Shown here in pieces: positions 11,161 to 21,312 of a stretch of DNA of 64,000 bases; position 1 is the stretch's first letter, and each line of letters opens with the position of its first letter. The DNA is from Hemerocallis citrina. Its lineage: Eukaryota; Streptophyta; Magnoliopsida; Asparagales; Asphodelaceae. The translations under genes were made by a program, and so were the position numbers. The stretch covers positions 868,001-932,000 of the forward strand of contig JACEHZ010000211.1 in the NCBI GenBank assembly GCA_017893485.1, given 5' to 3'. The notes under the pieces were generated by a model. The model saw only the letters and a list, made by a program, of their open reading frames with translations, made no database searches and had not been told where the DNA came from.

Positions 11161-11175
11161 CTCCATGCATAGCAA
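11161..11175 (+). repeat. Target-site duplication (right) of the full-length LINE
   Basis: Exact copy of 4550-4564, directly after the poly(A) tail. Confidence 0.9.
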
Positions 11176-12251
11176 AGCTTCCTTCACGTGGAAAGGGGTG
11201 GCTAGATTGGCAGAGATGTTTCACGCAAATATTAAGTGTAAGTCGGACGATAGCCGATATTGGAAAGATAAATGGTGTGGAGACAAGACCCTATTTAGTC
11301 TTTTTCCAGAGGAAGCTAAAGCGACTGTTAATGTTGATAAATCGGTGGCAGATGTGCGGTGTAATAACATTCTTGAGTTGGAGGTTCAAGCGCAAGGATC
11401 TCAAGAGGGCATTAATCAATTGCACAGCCTTAACAGTTTCATTCGTTCTGACGAACAATGTACCAAGGAGACAAGGGATGAGAGAATCTGGATTCTAGGA
11501 TCAACAGAAGCGTTATTGGTGGCATCAATGTATATGTGACTTAATGACGGAGGAATCAGAAGTAAGGAGACTAATATTATTTGGAACACAAACACGTCCG
11601 CAAAAGTCAAAGCATTCCTATGGTTGATGAATAAGGATGCTATATTATCTAAGGTCAACTCACAGACTCGAAGTATGTAGATTGACGTGAGGTGTTCTAG
11701 ATGCGCTATCAAGGAAGAAGATACTAATCATATTTTATTCAGTGGCATGCCCTAGGGCTTGGTTAACTTGGAAGGTCCTATGTCTAGGTTTTGGGAGTAT
11801 AGAGGTACCTTGTTCCAGTGTAGAGGTCTGGGGACATAGGAGAGAAAACATAGCTCACAAAAATGATAGACTAGCCTGAGATATTTCAGTGGCTGCAACC
11901 ATATGGGGATTATGGCTTGACCATAATGAACTTTGTTTTCGCAATATTAATCATAGATTTCCGGTTATGATACATAAAATCTTTGCTTCGATTCACGCTT
12001 GGGCATGCTAGTCAGGGGCAAAGAGGGGGTTGCACTTGGAGGAGGATGAGTAAAACAAGACTAGAGGGTGTGTCAGGCAGGAGGGATGACGCTGCTCTTA
12101 TATATCTGCTTTTGATTGGTTGATGTAGTTGTTGGTAATGTTACTTTAATTATGTAGGATTTTCAGTTAGTGTAATATGTAGTACCTGTTTCGTTATTTT
12201 TTTATTAATAACGCGGTGACGATGTCATTTTTTTTATTTAAAAAATAATAA
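11176..12251 (+). mobile_element. Older 5'-truncated LINE, C-terminal ORF2 remnant
   Basis: The first part reads SFTWKGVARLAEMFHAN and YWKDKWCGDKTLFSLFP, clearly related to the C-terminal part of the full-length LINE (WKGVAKVGDIFHAN, WKDKWCGDNTLLSLYP). Stops and frameshifts follow, with remnants of the RVT zinc-binding region to about 12050. The element ends in an A/T-rich tail (12239-12251) and a 17-bp duplication matching 4539-4555. Its first nine bases are at 4556-4564; the rest was pushed to 11176 onward by the later insertion. It is the same broad family as the full-length LINE but much diverged. Confidence 0.9.
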
Positions 12252-12268
12252 TAATACATCAACTCCAT
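12252..12268 (+). repeat. Target-site duplication (right) of the older LINE
   Basis: Exact 17-bp copy of 4539-4555. Confidence 0.88.
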
Positions 12269-12577
12269 ACTCTCTTTGTTTAATTTAACCTTTTTTATTT
12301 GAAAATTCCATTAATAGTATCTTTTAAAATAATTGATCTGAGTCAAACTTTTTAAACCATTTTAGGAAAGCCATTATTTAGTAATGAAAGGCCAGGAAAA
12401 GTAAAGGATGTTGATTTATTGTTCTACCTACATTGTTTGATGGCATCGTTTAAAAAATATTAGCATGTAGCAGATCAGAAATGACGGGAAAAGAAAAGTG
12501 AGAAGCTGGCAAGCACATGTAGTACAACGACATATTTAGACTTATGCACGATCTATGTCAAAAAGGAATCTATTTGT
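12269..12577. other. Unassigned A/T-rich stretch
   Basis: Continuation of the LINE target site up to the solo LTR. No ORF of note, no inverted repeat and no recognisable family. Confidence 0.6.
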
Positions 12578-12968
12578 TGTTGAGTTCTAACTACGGAATA
12601 ACTCACCAACGAGATGCAAAACAATAGAATCACAAGTAGGAGAACAAAAGCAATCAAAAGCCAACACACAAGAACACACGAGATTTTTTTTATGTTAACC
12701 CAATGTAATGACTACTTCTACGCGTAGAGGAACTCCTATGATTTCCACTAGAAATATGAAGAACAAGTTTACAATCTCTCAAGAACTCACCCCCAAGGTG
12801 TAGGGTTTTCTATTTCCATCTCTCCCTCTTTAACGGCTGCTAGATCTTTCTATCCTGATATAACAATGTTTCTCATATTTTCTTCTTCAACCCTAAAATC
12901 GTACTTATTACAGTATATATAGGTTTACATCATAATAGATCCCAGCTGTAGATCAAACAGTGCCGCGT

Positions 12969-13150
12969 GATCGACTACACTTTCGATGGTCGACTACAAT
13001 TGTTCTTCGAATCAACAGAGAGCGAAACGGTCGACTCTGCAGTAAACCTCTCATTCCTTTGAGCACTCTAGAGAGCTTGACAGTCGACGACACAATCGAC
13101 TGTCCTGCTCTCTGGAGAAAAGCTGGATCGACTGCAACTTTGCAGTCGAT
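12969..13150. repeat. Cluster of TCGACT motifs within the solo LTR
   Basis: Seven occurrences of (A/G)TCGA(C/T), or its close variants, in about 180 bp, at irregular spacing. AGTCGACT is an 8-bp palindrome. The same motif is clustered at 61816-61922 and 63530-63675. Confidence 0.7.
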
Positions 13151-13265
13151 TGTACCTCGCTGATATGCACTATTTGTGCATGTTGCTGCTACCACTTGCT
13201 GCTACAATTCTTGCACTTGCTTTCTATCACATCGATGCATCTTCTGGTGAATCTTCAATCCATTA

Positions 13266-14490
13266 TAGGGGTGGATCTGAGCCAAAGCAGCACAACTACT
13301 TTGGGCCCCCAATTTTATAGAGGCCCCATATTTTTGAAGTTCTTTATGTATATGTATATAATATTGGGCTGAAAAATAGTTCTGTTTGCTTTTTGGAAAG
13401 TTTTGGGGCCATAAGTCTAGGATTTATAAACGTCTTTTCAGTTTCTTTTCTCTTTTCTTTCAATTCTTACATCTTTTCAGTTTATTTTCTCTCTTTTCTC
13501 TTAACTCTCATCATCATCATCCTCCAGTCACATCACACCGACCTCCTCCATCATTCCCGAGGACACCGACCCATCGACCTCCTCCACTCCTCGCCGAAAG
13601 CCGGCCCCAATCTGAGACTGCCTCCCACCCTCCACCATCCTCGGTCTCCTTCCATTGTGCGGTTTTCAACTTGATCCAAATGGATATGTTCTAAAATATG
13701 GTATGTTCTAACTTTTGACTTCCTTCTAAGTTCAATTTTGTTTATATTGTTTGTATGCTGTATGTCTTAAATCATTTAATTAGTTATACTTTCATAATTC
13801 ACTTGGAGAAGAAGTGGTATTCAATTTTTTAAATTGGGGTTGAAATTGAAGAAAATGGTTGAAGATTTGAACGGAAAAAAAAAAAATGAAATTTGCAACT
13901 TGCAACGTCTATGTGCTATTGTTCATTGACTTTGTTATTTAAATTGTATTTTGTTTATTTATTATTTGAAGCATGCCTTCTAGAAACTATGATTTCGGGA
14001 CACGAAAAAAGAAAAAGAAACAAAGAATTGAATAATTGACCCAATCTCAAAAGGGTGCAATGGACAAATTTTTAAAAAAACATAAAACAAATTAATTTAG
14101 CTAATCAAAGTGATGAATCTCCAGCTTCGGTTGATGATGAGCATAGAAATGAATCAATTGATGAGAAAATTGAACGTGTAGTGAATGAGGTGCATTTTGT
14201 TTTTGTTGGCTTATTCGTTTTTGTTGCTAGATTTTGTTCGAATTTTTTTTCTTCCCATGAGGCATGTCATGTGAATGCGTACATTATTAATTTAACAACT
14301 TTTGGATGCATACATTTGTTTGCATTAAAATAGTTTGTGCTCCAAGACTTCAAATTTGTTTGCATTTAAATATATGTATGTAATTAATAAGTTTGTTTGC
14401 ATTTAAATAATTATCATTTTTATTTTGTCCACATACAAAATGTTCCATTTGAGAACTTGCTTAGAGCCCCTAAACTCAGGTACACCTCTG
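13266..14490 (+). mobile_element. hAT derivative nested in the solo LTR
   Basis: The left end TAGGGGTGGATCTGAG and the inverted right end CAGAGGTGTACCTGAG are 16-bp imperfect terminal inverted repeats of the hAT CAGGGGYGG type. The 8-bp flanks are ATCCATTA (13258-13265) and ATCTATTA (14491-14498), one mismatch. G/C-rich subterminal pieces (GGGCCCCC, AGAGGCCCC; AGAGCCCC on the right) also fit. The 1225-bp element retains only the start of a transposase, so it is a non-autonomous deletion copy. Confidence 0.8.
13974..14190 (+). pseudogene. Remnant of a TTF-type zinc-finger hAT transposase, N-terminus
   Basis: The ATG at 13974 starts MPSRNYDFG and KKKKKQRIE, then a stop, then LTQSQKGAMDKF. This N-terminal pattern (basic run, LTQSQKGALDKF) is what I know from plant hAT proteins annotated as TTF-type zinc-finger proteins with a HAT dimerisation domain. 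A shifted frame continues with SDESPASVDDEHRNES. The catalytic and dimerisation domains are missing. The assignment rests on this short match. Confidence 0.55.
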
Positions 14491-14524
14491 ATCTATTAGC
14501 GTATTGGATCCACAAATCCCAACA

Positions 14525-15235
14525 CTTGTGGCTGCCAATGCATCGAAAGCTATTGCAGATTGATTCGATGCACTACAGGAAACTCTTCAACATTGTTCTT
14601 ATGTATCATGCGTTCATCCATCACTGTATCATTTTCTGATACGGTCTGTGCATTGTGCTTGAATACACAGTGATCGTCAATATATTGATGTACGAATACA
14701 AAAGTAGTATAGTGGTGGTTGAGTGAGCCACATAAGGATGTCGATGTAGTAACCTCCTCTTTTTTATATATATAACATTGCAAATCATGAATTCCAGCTA
14801 GAAAATTTTCGGATATAAATATGAGTCAAAAAAAAGTTTTAGATATAATCTAATTTGACTTTGAATTTTGTCGGTAGAGTTCATGATGCAGCAATTGTGC
14901 ATGGTAGTTAGGATGTCAAAACACTTAAAAATGAGACTAGAACAGAATAATTGGCACCAGACAGGTCTTTTGGCTGGGCATGTATGGAAGGTACAAGCTA
15001 ACCAACACATTTATTTGTCACAAATTCTATATAATTATAATATCTTGTTATTAATGTATTTTGGTGGGATACTTGAACAGGATGATCGCAACTTCTTCTG
15101 CACCAATAATAAAATATATTGTATATGTATTGCAATGGAATGAACTAAAAATACATTGAAAAATCTGTGGTTGTGATTGTACACTATAAAGAACTTAATT
15201 TTCTATGATCACGTAGACCCATTTCCCAAGTACAA
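14525..15235. other. Unassigned region between solo LTR and MITE
   Basis: No complete gene. Around 14526-14600 the frame reads LVAANASKAIAD then a stop then FDALQETLQHCSYV, which looks like a decayed coding exon, but I do not recognise the gene. A 91-residue frame at 14868-15143 has no recognisable domain. The copia-type LTR seems to have inserted at the edge of this possible exon. Confidence 0.4.
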
Positions 15236-15244
15236 TTACGAATA

Positions 15245-15356
15245 GAGTAATGCTAGAGCCACTACCAATTTCACTATATTTCTCTTCACTACCTTAGGGC
15301 CACCTAAGGTAGTGAAGGAAATGGTAGTGAAATTGGTAGTGGCTAAAACATTACTC
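15245..15356. mobile_element. Mutator-type foldback MITE, 112 bp
   Basis: Almost the whole element is an inverted repeat: the left arm begins GAGTAATGCTAGAGCCACTA, and the right arm read inverted begins GAGTAATGTTTTAGCCACTA. The arms meet near 15297-15305. It is flanked by an exact 9-bp duplication TTACGAATA at 15236-15244 and 15357-15365, the length expected of Mutator-like insertion. Confidence 0.85.
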
Positions 15357-15465
15357 TTACGAATAAGAATACGATTGTAGAAGTCCCCGTAAAGCTCTTG
15401 AAACATTATAATCTACTGCTTCTCCATTTCTCGAAAAAATCATGTATTCCATTCCTTTTGAAATA

Positions 15466-15854
15466 GGCTAAATTTAAAAAAAAACCACTGAAGTATTGGT
15501 CATTTAAAAAAAAACCCCACTAAACTTTTTTATTAAAAAAAAAAACCGCATTCAACTATGTTATAAAAAACTCACATTAATGGAGTTAGGTTTCCGTTAA
15601 GATTTATGTCAAAAAACCACATTCATCTTTCATTTGTGTTTAAAAAAACATCACTAAACTATTCAGATGTTTAGAAAAAACTCACTGAACTATTGCATCA
15701 GTGCAATGCAGGTGACATAAACCTTAACGGAAGTTAACTCCGTCAATGTGAATTTTTTGATAATATACTTGAGTGCGGTTTTTTTAAAATAAAATAGTTT
15801 AGTGAGATTTTTTTAAAATGACCAATACTTCAGTGAGATTTTTTAAATTTAGCC
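15466..15854. mobile_element. Foldback element, probably Mutator-like, 389 bp
   Basis: Long imperfect arms: left GGCTAAATTTAAAAA, then CTGAAGTATTGGTCATTT; the right arm inverted starts with the same sequences. The similarity extends more than 100 bp inward, to the TTCCGTTAAG segment. Flanks TTTTGAAATA (15456-15465) and TTTCGAAATA (15855-15864) fit a 9- to 10-bp duplication with one change. Several short degenerate repeats of the pattern AAAAAACTCACTAAACTAT lie inside. No coding capacity. Confidence 0.75.
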
Positions 15855-16207
15855 TTTCGAAATATGTCAAATTATCAAGTTGTAGCTTGCAATGCAAACT
15901 TTACGAGACACTTCGTTTGACATTGTTTTTGGAGAGTGCTTTTAGGTCTAAAAGTAATTTTAATGTTTAAAGTGGGTATTCGAAAAATTTAATTATTACT
16001 GTGTTTTAATCAAAAATATATTATTCTAAAACAGCTATTTTAGCATTTTTTTTTCAAAGCACTTTAAATAATGTATTTAATTTTTCAAAAAGTATTTTTA
16101 CTTACTAGAAAATTTTAAAGTTAAACATTTTTTGGATATTGATGTCCATGTTAAAAAGCATATTGATGCCCATGTTGTTGAATTTTGGATAGGGGAATAG
16201 TTAGTTA

Positions 16208-16944
16208 GAGCATCCACTATCGTTCATCCTAAATTTTGCATATATAGAATTTAGGAAATAGCAATTGAAGGTGAGTGCTGCAGTCGTTAAAAACAAAATT
16301 TTAGAAGAGACGGAAGAACATCTTCCGTCTAATCCTTTGTTCCCTTTTTTTGTTGTTGTATAATGGCAGTTTCGTAAATTATAGGATGACATTTTGGTTA
16401 AAAAAAATTTGAAAAAATTTGTGGGACGGATGAAGATGATCCATCCCACCATTTTTTCGTTTTTTTTTTGTATAATGGAATGTTCGTAATTTTTTCGATG
16501 GCATTTTGGCAAATAATTATTGAATTTTTTTTGTGTGGGACGGATGAAGATGATCCGTCCCACCATTTTTTGGTTTTTTTTAAATTTTAAATGGCAGTTT
16601 CGTAATTAAATGGGTGGCATTTTTGTAAATTTTTTTCGTTTTTTTTGTGTGGAACGGAGCAAGATCATTCGTCCGACGGTTTTTTTTTTTGTTTTTTTTT
16701 TAAATTAAAAAAGAAAAAAAAAGACTGAGACGGAGCTTCTTCATCCGTCCGTTCGAATTATCTTCTCAAACGGATGATCTTCATCCGTCTTCTACATTTG
16801 GCATTTCTCCTAACGCCACTTCTAAGTTTAGCAACGCACTATTCACTCCTATTATAATATTTGAGTTTTTAGCAAACGGCTGTGAGCTACTTTTCTAAAT
16901 CGATTGCTATTTTTTGGATTTTTAGAAAACGATAGTGGATGCTC
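16208..16944. mobile_element. Harbinger-type MITE with internal hairpin repeats
   Basis: Perfect 15-bp terminal inverted repeats, GAGCATCCACTATCG at 16208 and its inverse ending at 16944, with TTA flanks at 16205-16207 and 16945-16947, fit PIF/Harbinger. The interior holds four to five degenerate units of about 110-130 bp, each containing an ACGGATGAAGATGATCCGT-like short palindrome followed by long T runs (about 16308-16790). No transposase is present. Confidence 0.8.
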
Positions 16945-17092
16945 TTATGGGATGTGGATGGGCTCAACATTTTGGTAGACCCCATCTTGGGGGCAATCTT
17001 GATTTTGGGAATATTCCATGGCTCTCTGACGCAACAAAGAAGTTCTTGAAGAATTTTTGAGTACGCAATTAGTTGTTTTTTTTGTTTTTTTT

Positions 17093-17116
17093 GGGGGGGG
17101 GGGGGGGGGGGGGGGG
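17093..17116 (+). repeat. 24-base G homopolymer
   Basis: G24 directly after a T-rich tract. The count may be inexact because long homopolymers are error-prone in sequencing. Confidence 0.85.
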
Positions 17117-17955
17117 CATAGTTTTTTGTCGTATTGACTTGAAAATGTTGACCAATCTGATCCATTTTCGAAAATATTTACCCAATTGATCTAGTTTTAG
17201 ACACGTCAGTATTAATCGTTATTGAAAATAACGGCATATGTTATTTATATGCCGTTGTTTCCAATAGAGAAACCTGTTAAAAGAAATTCACATGTCATTA
17301 TTTGGAACCCTAGCCTTTGTAGCTCCACCTCAGCGCTGCTCTCACCACTGCCGCCATTCATCACTGCCACCACCAATCTACATCTCCATCTCCATTTCCA
17401 TCTCGTGCTCTCGAAATCCCCCCTCCCCCCCAAATCCCGAAACCCAACTTCTTTGTCTTCTTTGTCTTCTTCGTCCCTTCAATTTCAACCACCAAATCAG
17501 GTGCGGATTTCAGTGAAATGGCATTTCGATGTCGACCCTAGTCTCCGATTCAGCCCCTCTCCATCTCCATGTCAAAATTCAACCCCTTCAAATTCAGCTC
17601 CTCTCCATCTCCATGTCGCAACCCTAGTCCCCGATTTGGGTTCATCATCTCCAAACTGTTATTTCACAATATTTTGGAGGGGCTGTCTTGCTGTTAGGTT
17701 TAAGTTATGCCTGCATGCTATTAGGAATACTATTAGGTCTGCGAAGAGTTTTTGTTTTAAAATTAAGAATATGTGGAATATGATTACTATGTTTCATTAA
17801 TGAACAATAACAAAACAAACACATCATAAGCTCGAAAAAAGTACAAGTGCATGAAAGAAAAAATGATATCATGAGACCTCCAACATCCCTGGGAGGTTGG
17901 TACTACCAAACTATAAAATAAGGAACAACATGAAAAGAAGCAACCCTCAACAATA
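17117..17955. other. No supported gene
   Basis: A 192-residue frame (17222-17800) is Ser/Pro/His-rich with no domain and looks like translated leader-type sequence. It contains a short duplication (CCTCTCCATCTCCATGTC near 17555 and 17601). A 17-bp piece, TAGGTCTGCGAAGAGTT, near 17739 recurs near 20593 on the other side of the hAT element. I cannot assign this stretch. Confidence 0.45.
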
Positions 17956-18850
17956 CTGGGGATCAGGGCCGGCCCGGAGATCCGGGTTGCCCTAGCCAAA
18001 CTCATGTTTTGATGCCCCCTTAGTAAAAAAAAATTAATACTAACAACAAAAAGTAAAAGTAAAAGCAAATAAAATTAATTCACGCAAAGCCATGGAAAGC
18101 ACACTAAGCCATGGAAAGCAATTTATGCAAAAATATTTCCTGATTTAAAATAAAAATCAATCTAGAAACTGAAAATTTTGTAAACTACAACGAGCATATT
18201 AGAGGATGAACATGCACAACAACATTCGAAGTTGACTATAAGTTTTGCTTCAACATTGGAAAAGGCCAGTGAAAGAAGGGCAAAAGAAGAGTAGAAAAGA
18301 AATAATTAATTTACATCTCCTATTGATAAAAAGAAATCAATCATAATGGTCTGTAACATTAACAACCAACCATAACTCTCGCTTGATCAGTGAAAGGGCA
18401 ACAAAATTCAATTGAAAGAAAAAGAAAAAAAACAAATGTAAGAAAGATCATGATTAAAATTCAGAAACCAATAAGATATCTAATGAGTCTTTGAACTAAA
18501 GAATGCATGAATGGTTACTACAGTGAATTCAAAGAATTGACTTTTCAAAACAATAATTAAATGTAACTGAAAGGAAGCAATCCAACTGCTTACTTTTTTT
18601 TAGCTCCTCATAACAAAAGTTAACCAAATCAATACTCAAGATATAACAGGAACAAGAATTTAATTTTAATTTTAATTTAGAATGAACATATAAAGAAAAG
18701 AAGAACAAGACTTCAGCTACACATTCGAATTTGATGTATTCAGGTGTATCAAGATCTTTTGTCATAGTACGTATAGAATATCGTAATAAGAATTAAACCT
18801 CACTCGGTTCTTGTCATTTTTAAAAACTTGTGTTCGTACTTCTGTAAGTT

Positions 18851-19636
18851 GTGCATCTAGTCATCTACATTCAAGAAAATCCTACATTCTATCTTTGTAA
18901 TCTTCGACGCTCTGATCCTTCTTTAAAATTACAGGTTCAGAATCCTCATAATATCAAATACAATGGAACTATTCAAGGCCTCATAAACTTATCAAATACA
19001 ATCCTCATAAAATTACAGTTTCCGAATAATAAGGTAAATGAAGCTTTGGATTTGTTTGGGCAAATGCAGACTGAAGGCATAAAGGCATCTCAGTTCACAT
19101 TTGCAAGTCTTCTGCCTGTGTGTAATGGACCTTCGGGATTAAGTATGGGAAAACAAATACATTGCAACCTATTTAAGTCTGGACTTCTGTATGGTTATGA
19201 TTTCATAGAGGTATCATTGTTATGCACATATTTGAAGTTGAAAGCCATGAGGGATGCCAATAGCCTCTTCCTAGAGATCCCCATAAGCAATAACAAGGTC
19301 TTGCGGAAGGCTGTTATTTCAGGTCATACCCAGAATGGTTACAGTGAAGAGTCACCTGTATTATTTCATAAAATGAGCAAGTATTATGTTCCTTCAGATG
19401 AGGCAACTTTTTCGAGCGTTCTTAAAGCATGTGCTGACAAGTTAGAACACTCAAGTGCTCAAGTCTTGCACATTTCTAAGAAATTAGCAATCCCCTCATG
19501 TCACATATATCATACAGAAGCAAGCAACATCCAATTATTCTTGCAAAAACATCACCTAGAAATAGTATCTCCTTTTATTATATTCAACATTGATCGATAT
19601 TGTCTATTATTCGGAAAACTGACAAACCTGATCTAA
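18851..19636 (+). pseudogene. Captured pentatricopeptide-repeat (PPR) gene fragment
   Basis: Residues about 60-200 of this 261-residue frame read as PPR repeats: NEALDLFGQMQTEGIKASQF, TFASLLPVCNGPSGL, GKQIHCNLFKSGLL, then DANSLFLEIP, KVLRKAVISGHTQNGYSEES and ATFSSVLKACAD. This is the P-L-S type arrangement of plant RNA-editing and organelle RNA-binding PPRs, of which only about four repeats are left. No organelle transit peptide, no E or DYW domain and no ATG in a convincing place are seen. Sequence before residue 55 and after residue 205 does not look like PPR. The fragment lies wholly within the hAT ends, so it travelled with the element. The parent gene is not in this window. Confidence 0.82.
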
Positions 19637-19969
19637 TATGCCAGAAATGCTGATGCTACATATCTACTAATTAATGAGTAAACACAATGAAAGAGATACA
19701 TGTTGATCGCCAAGTTATTACCGTAAGTCCGTAACTTAGACACGGGGCATGAATTGCTATATAACTATGTTTTGGCTCTATGTTGAAATAGTGAATATGA
19801 CTTGTCCTCGTTAATCCTTGGCCTCTCCAGTAAATTTAGGAGTTAAACTAAGTAAACCATTGTCATAACCTTCACAGTAATTCAATAAATCACATTCATA
19901 TTAAAACAAAATTCATAGTTAATCACATTAAATTGAAAGAAGAAGACGAAGAGAAGAAGAGTAGATATA

Positions 19970-20280
19970 ATACCTTTTGATGGAGACCGGAGAGGAAGGA
20001 CCAAAGGAGATTAGGGACTTAGGGTTTCAATTAGGGCTAGGATTAGGTTTAGGGTTTTGATGGAATCAAGGAAAGGATGCCGTCGGCGGTCGGCCCGTTG
20101 TCCGTCGGAGACTCGGAGCCCCAGTGGAGAAGGAGTACAATCGGAGGAGCGGAGGAGCGGTGAAGCGTGGAGGATTTCGGGTTTCAAATCGGGGATGGGA
20201 GAAAGAGAACGAAAAGAAAAGTGAATGGAAACTGGTAGAGGAAGAGGAGAAAGAGAGATGCGATTTTTTTATTAAAAAAA
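19970..20280 (-). promoter_or_regulatory. Leader-like region of the Pack-hAT, minus strand
   Basis: On the minus strand this region has a C/T-rich leader, several telo-box-like AAACCCTAA and CCCTAA pieces (20010-20060), and a possible 5' splice site (AAAAG then GTATTATATC, near 19973-19982). Such features are usual in plant 5' leaders. That it is the element's own or a captured first exon is inference. Confidence 0.35.
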
Positions 20281-20429
20281 TGAACTTTACATATAGACCC
20301 TTTATAAATTAAATTTTACTATATAAATATATATTGAATTTTTTTTAAAATTTTGTTACCCCATTGAAAGGGGGTTGCCCAAGCCCATTGGCTTGTTGGG
20401 CTTACCCCTGGGCCGGGCCTGCTGGGGAT

Positions 20430-21312
20430 ATGTCTAGTCCAATGTCGGTCCAATCTCTATTTCTGCATCATAGTCCTGTGGCTGGAAGGTACCTATGATA
20501 TTGTCTCTGGTCTCTCATAATTTGTGATAGTTAACCGAAAATACTATTATTACATATTTTATGAAATGTAGTAATTATTTTTGTCTCGCTATAGGTCTGC
20601 GAAGAGTTGTTAATTGTTATTAGGTATTTTTTGTCATTCGGTTGTAGCAGCCAAAATGGGGAGGGGAAGAGGTAGATGATTTCAAACATCCCAATTTAAC
20701 TCTGCTAATTATGCTTTAGAATGATAGCGAAGCTTGGACCTTCCATTCGTGTCCGGTTGCAGTGGAACCTGACCATTTTGCTACTAAATCTAGCAACTGA
20801 CTGCCGACTGGAACCAGGCCATTTTGCTACTGATCTAGCAACTGACTGCCCTGTTGAAATGTTTGGAAGGGTTGCAATTTATATGTGTTGTAACCCTTTT
20901 ACAACTATTAACCCATAGTTGCAACCCTTCACTTGCAGTGGATTTTGGTTGCAAAGGTTACATGCAACATGCAACCCAATTGCAATTGTAATTCTATGTC
21001 AAATAGGTAAGTCTGGAAAGCCTTGCCATCTGTTAAATGTTAATTATTATTATTTCTCTTAAATTTTGTTATAAAATTGTTACAGGCTTCCTAATTTGCT
21101 ACCATCAGTCAATATAGGTTCCCCCCTTTGACAGGTTCTTTATTTGATCTAATAGTTGGAATGCTGTTGGAAAAAAAAGGAGAATGATATGATGGAGAAT
21201 GCCTGGAGTGATTTACTAACTAGAGGGACTTTCTAAAATAGATTGTACAAATTGGCGGACATGATAGTAAATTACAGCATACACATGATTTAAGGGACTA
21301 ACTTAACGAGTA
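20430..21312. other. No gene; small direct and inverted repeats
   Basis: A roughly 45-bp unit containing CCATTTTGCTACT and ATCTAGCAACTGACTGCC is duplicated in tandem near 20765-20850. Just after it, GAAGGGTTGCAA and TTGCAACCCTTC (about 20868-20931) form a small inverted repeat. No coding region is supported. Confidence 0.5.

Larger units (their letters stand above)
12578..14524 (-). mobile_element. Solo LTR of a copia-type element, split by a hAT
   Basis: Read on the minus strand it begins TGTTGGGATTTGTGG and ends AGAACTCAACA, the TGTTG...CAACA ends typical of copia LTRs. A TATA-like CTATATATA lies on the minus strand near 12913-12922. The flanks are TTTGT (12573-12577) and CTTGT (14525-14529), a 5-bp duplication with one mismatch. 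Without the nested hAT and its duplication the LTR is about 714 bp. No internal region accompanies it, so it is a solo LTR left by LTR-LTR recombination. It shares the TCGACT-rich segment with the copia element at 61-64 kb but is not the same family at its ends. Confidence 0.75.
17964..20421 (+). mobile_element. hAT element carrying a PPR gene fragment (Pack-hAT)
   Basis: Terminal inverted repeats CAGGGCCGGCCC on the left and, inverted, CAGGCCCGGCCC on the right (11 of 12 identical) are flanked by an exact 8-bp duplication CTGGGGAT at 17956-17963 and 20422-20429. Subterminal GGGTTGCCC and its inverse also match. The 2458-bp element holds no transposase; instead it carries a part of a PPR protein gene (18851 onward) and a leader-like region near the right end on the minus strand. 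It must have been moved by a transposase supplied from elsewhere. Confidence 0.88.

Noticed and set aside
13386..13694. Two overlapping Ser/Pro/His-rich frames of about 100 codons
   Set aside because: They lie in the leader-like part of the hAT derivative; composition explains them and no domain is seen.
17222..17800. 192-codon frame
   Set aside because: Low-complexity Ser/Pro/His sequence with internal short duplications; no domain and no promoter evidence.
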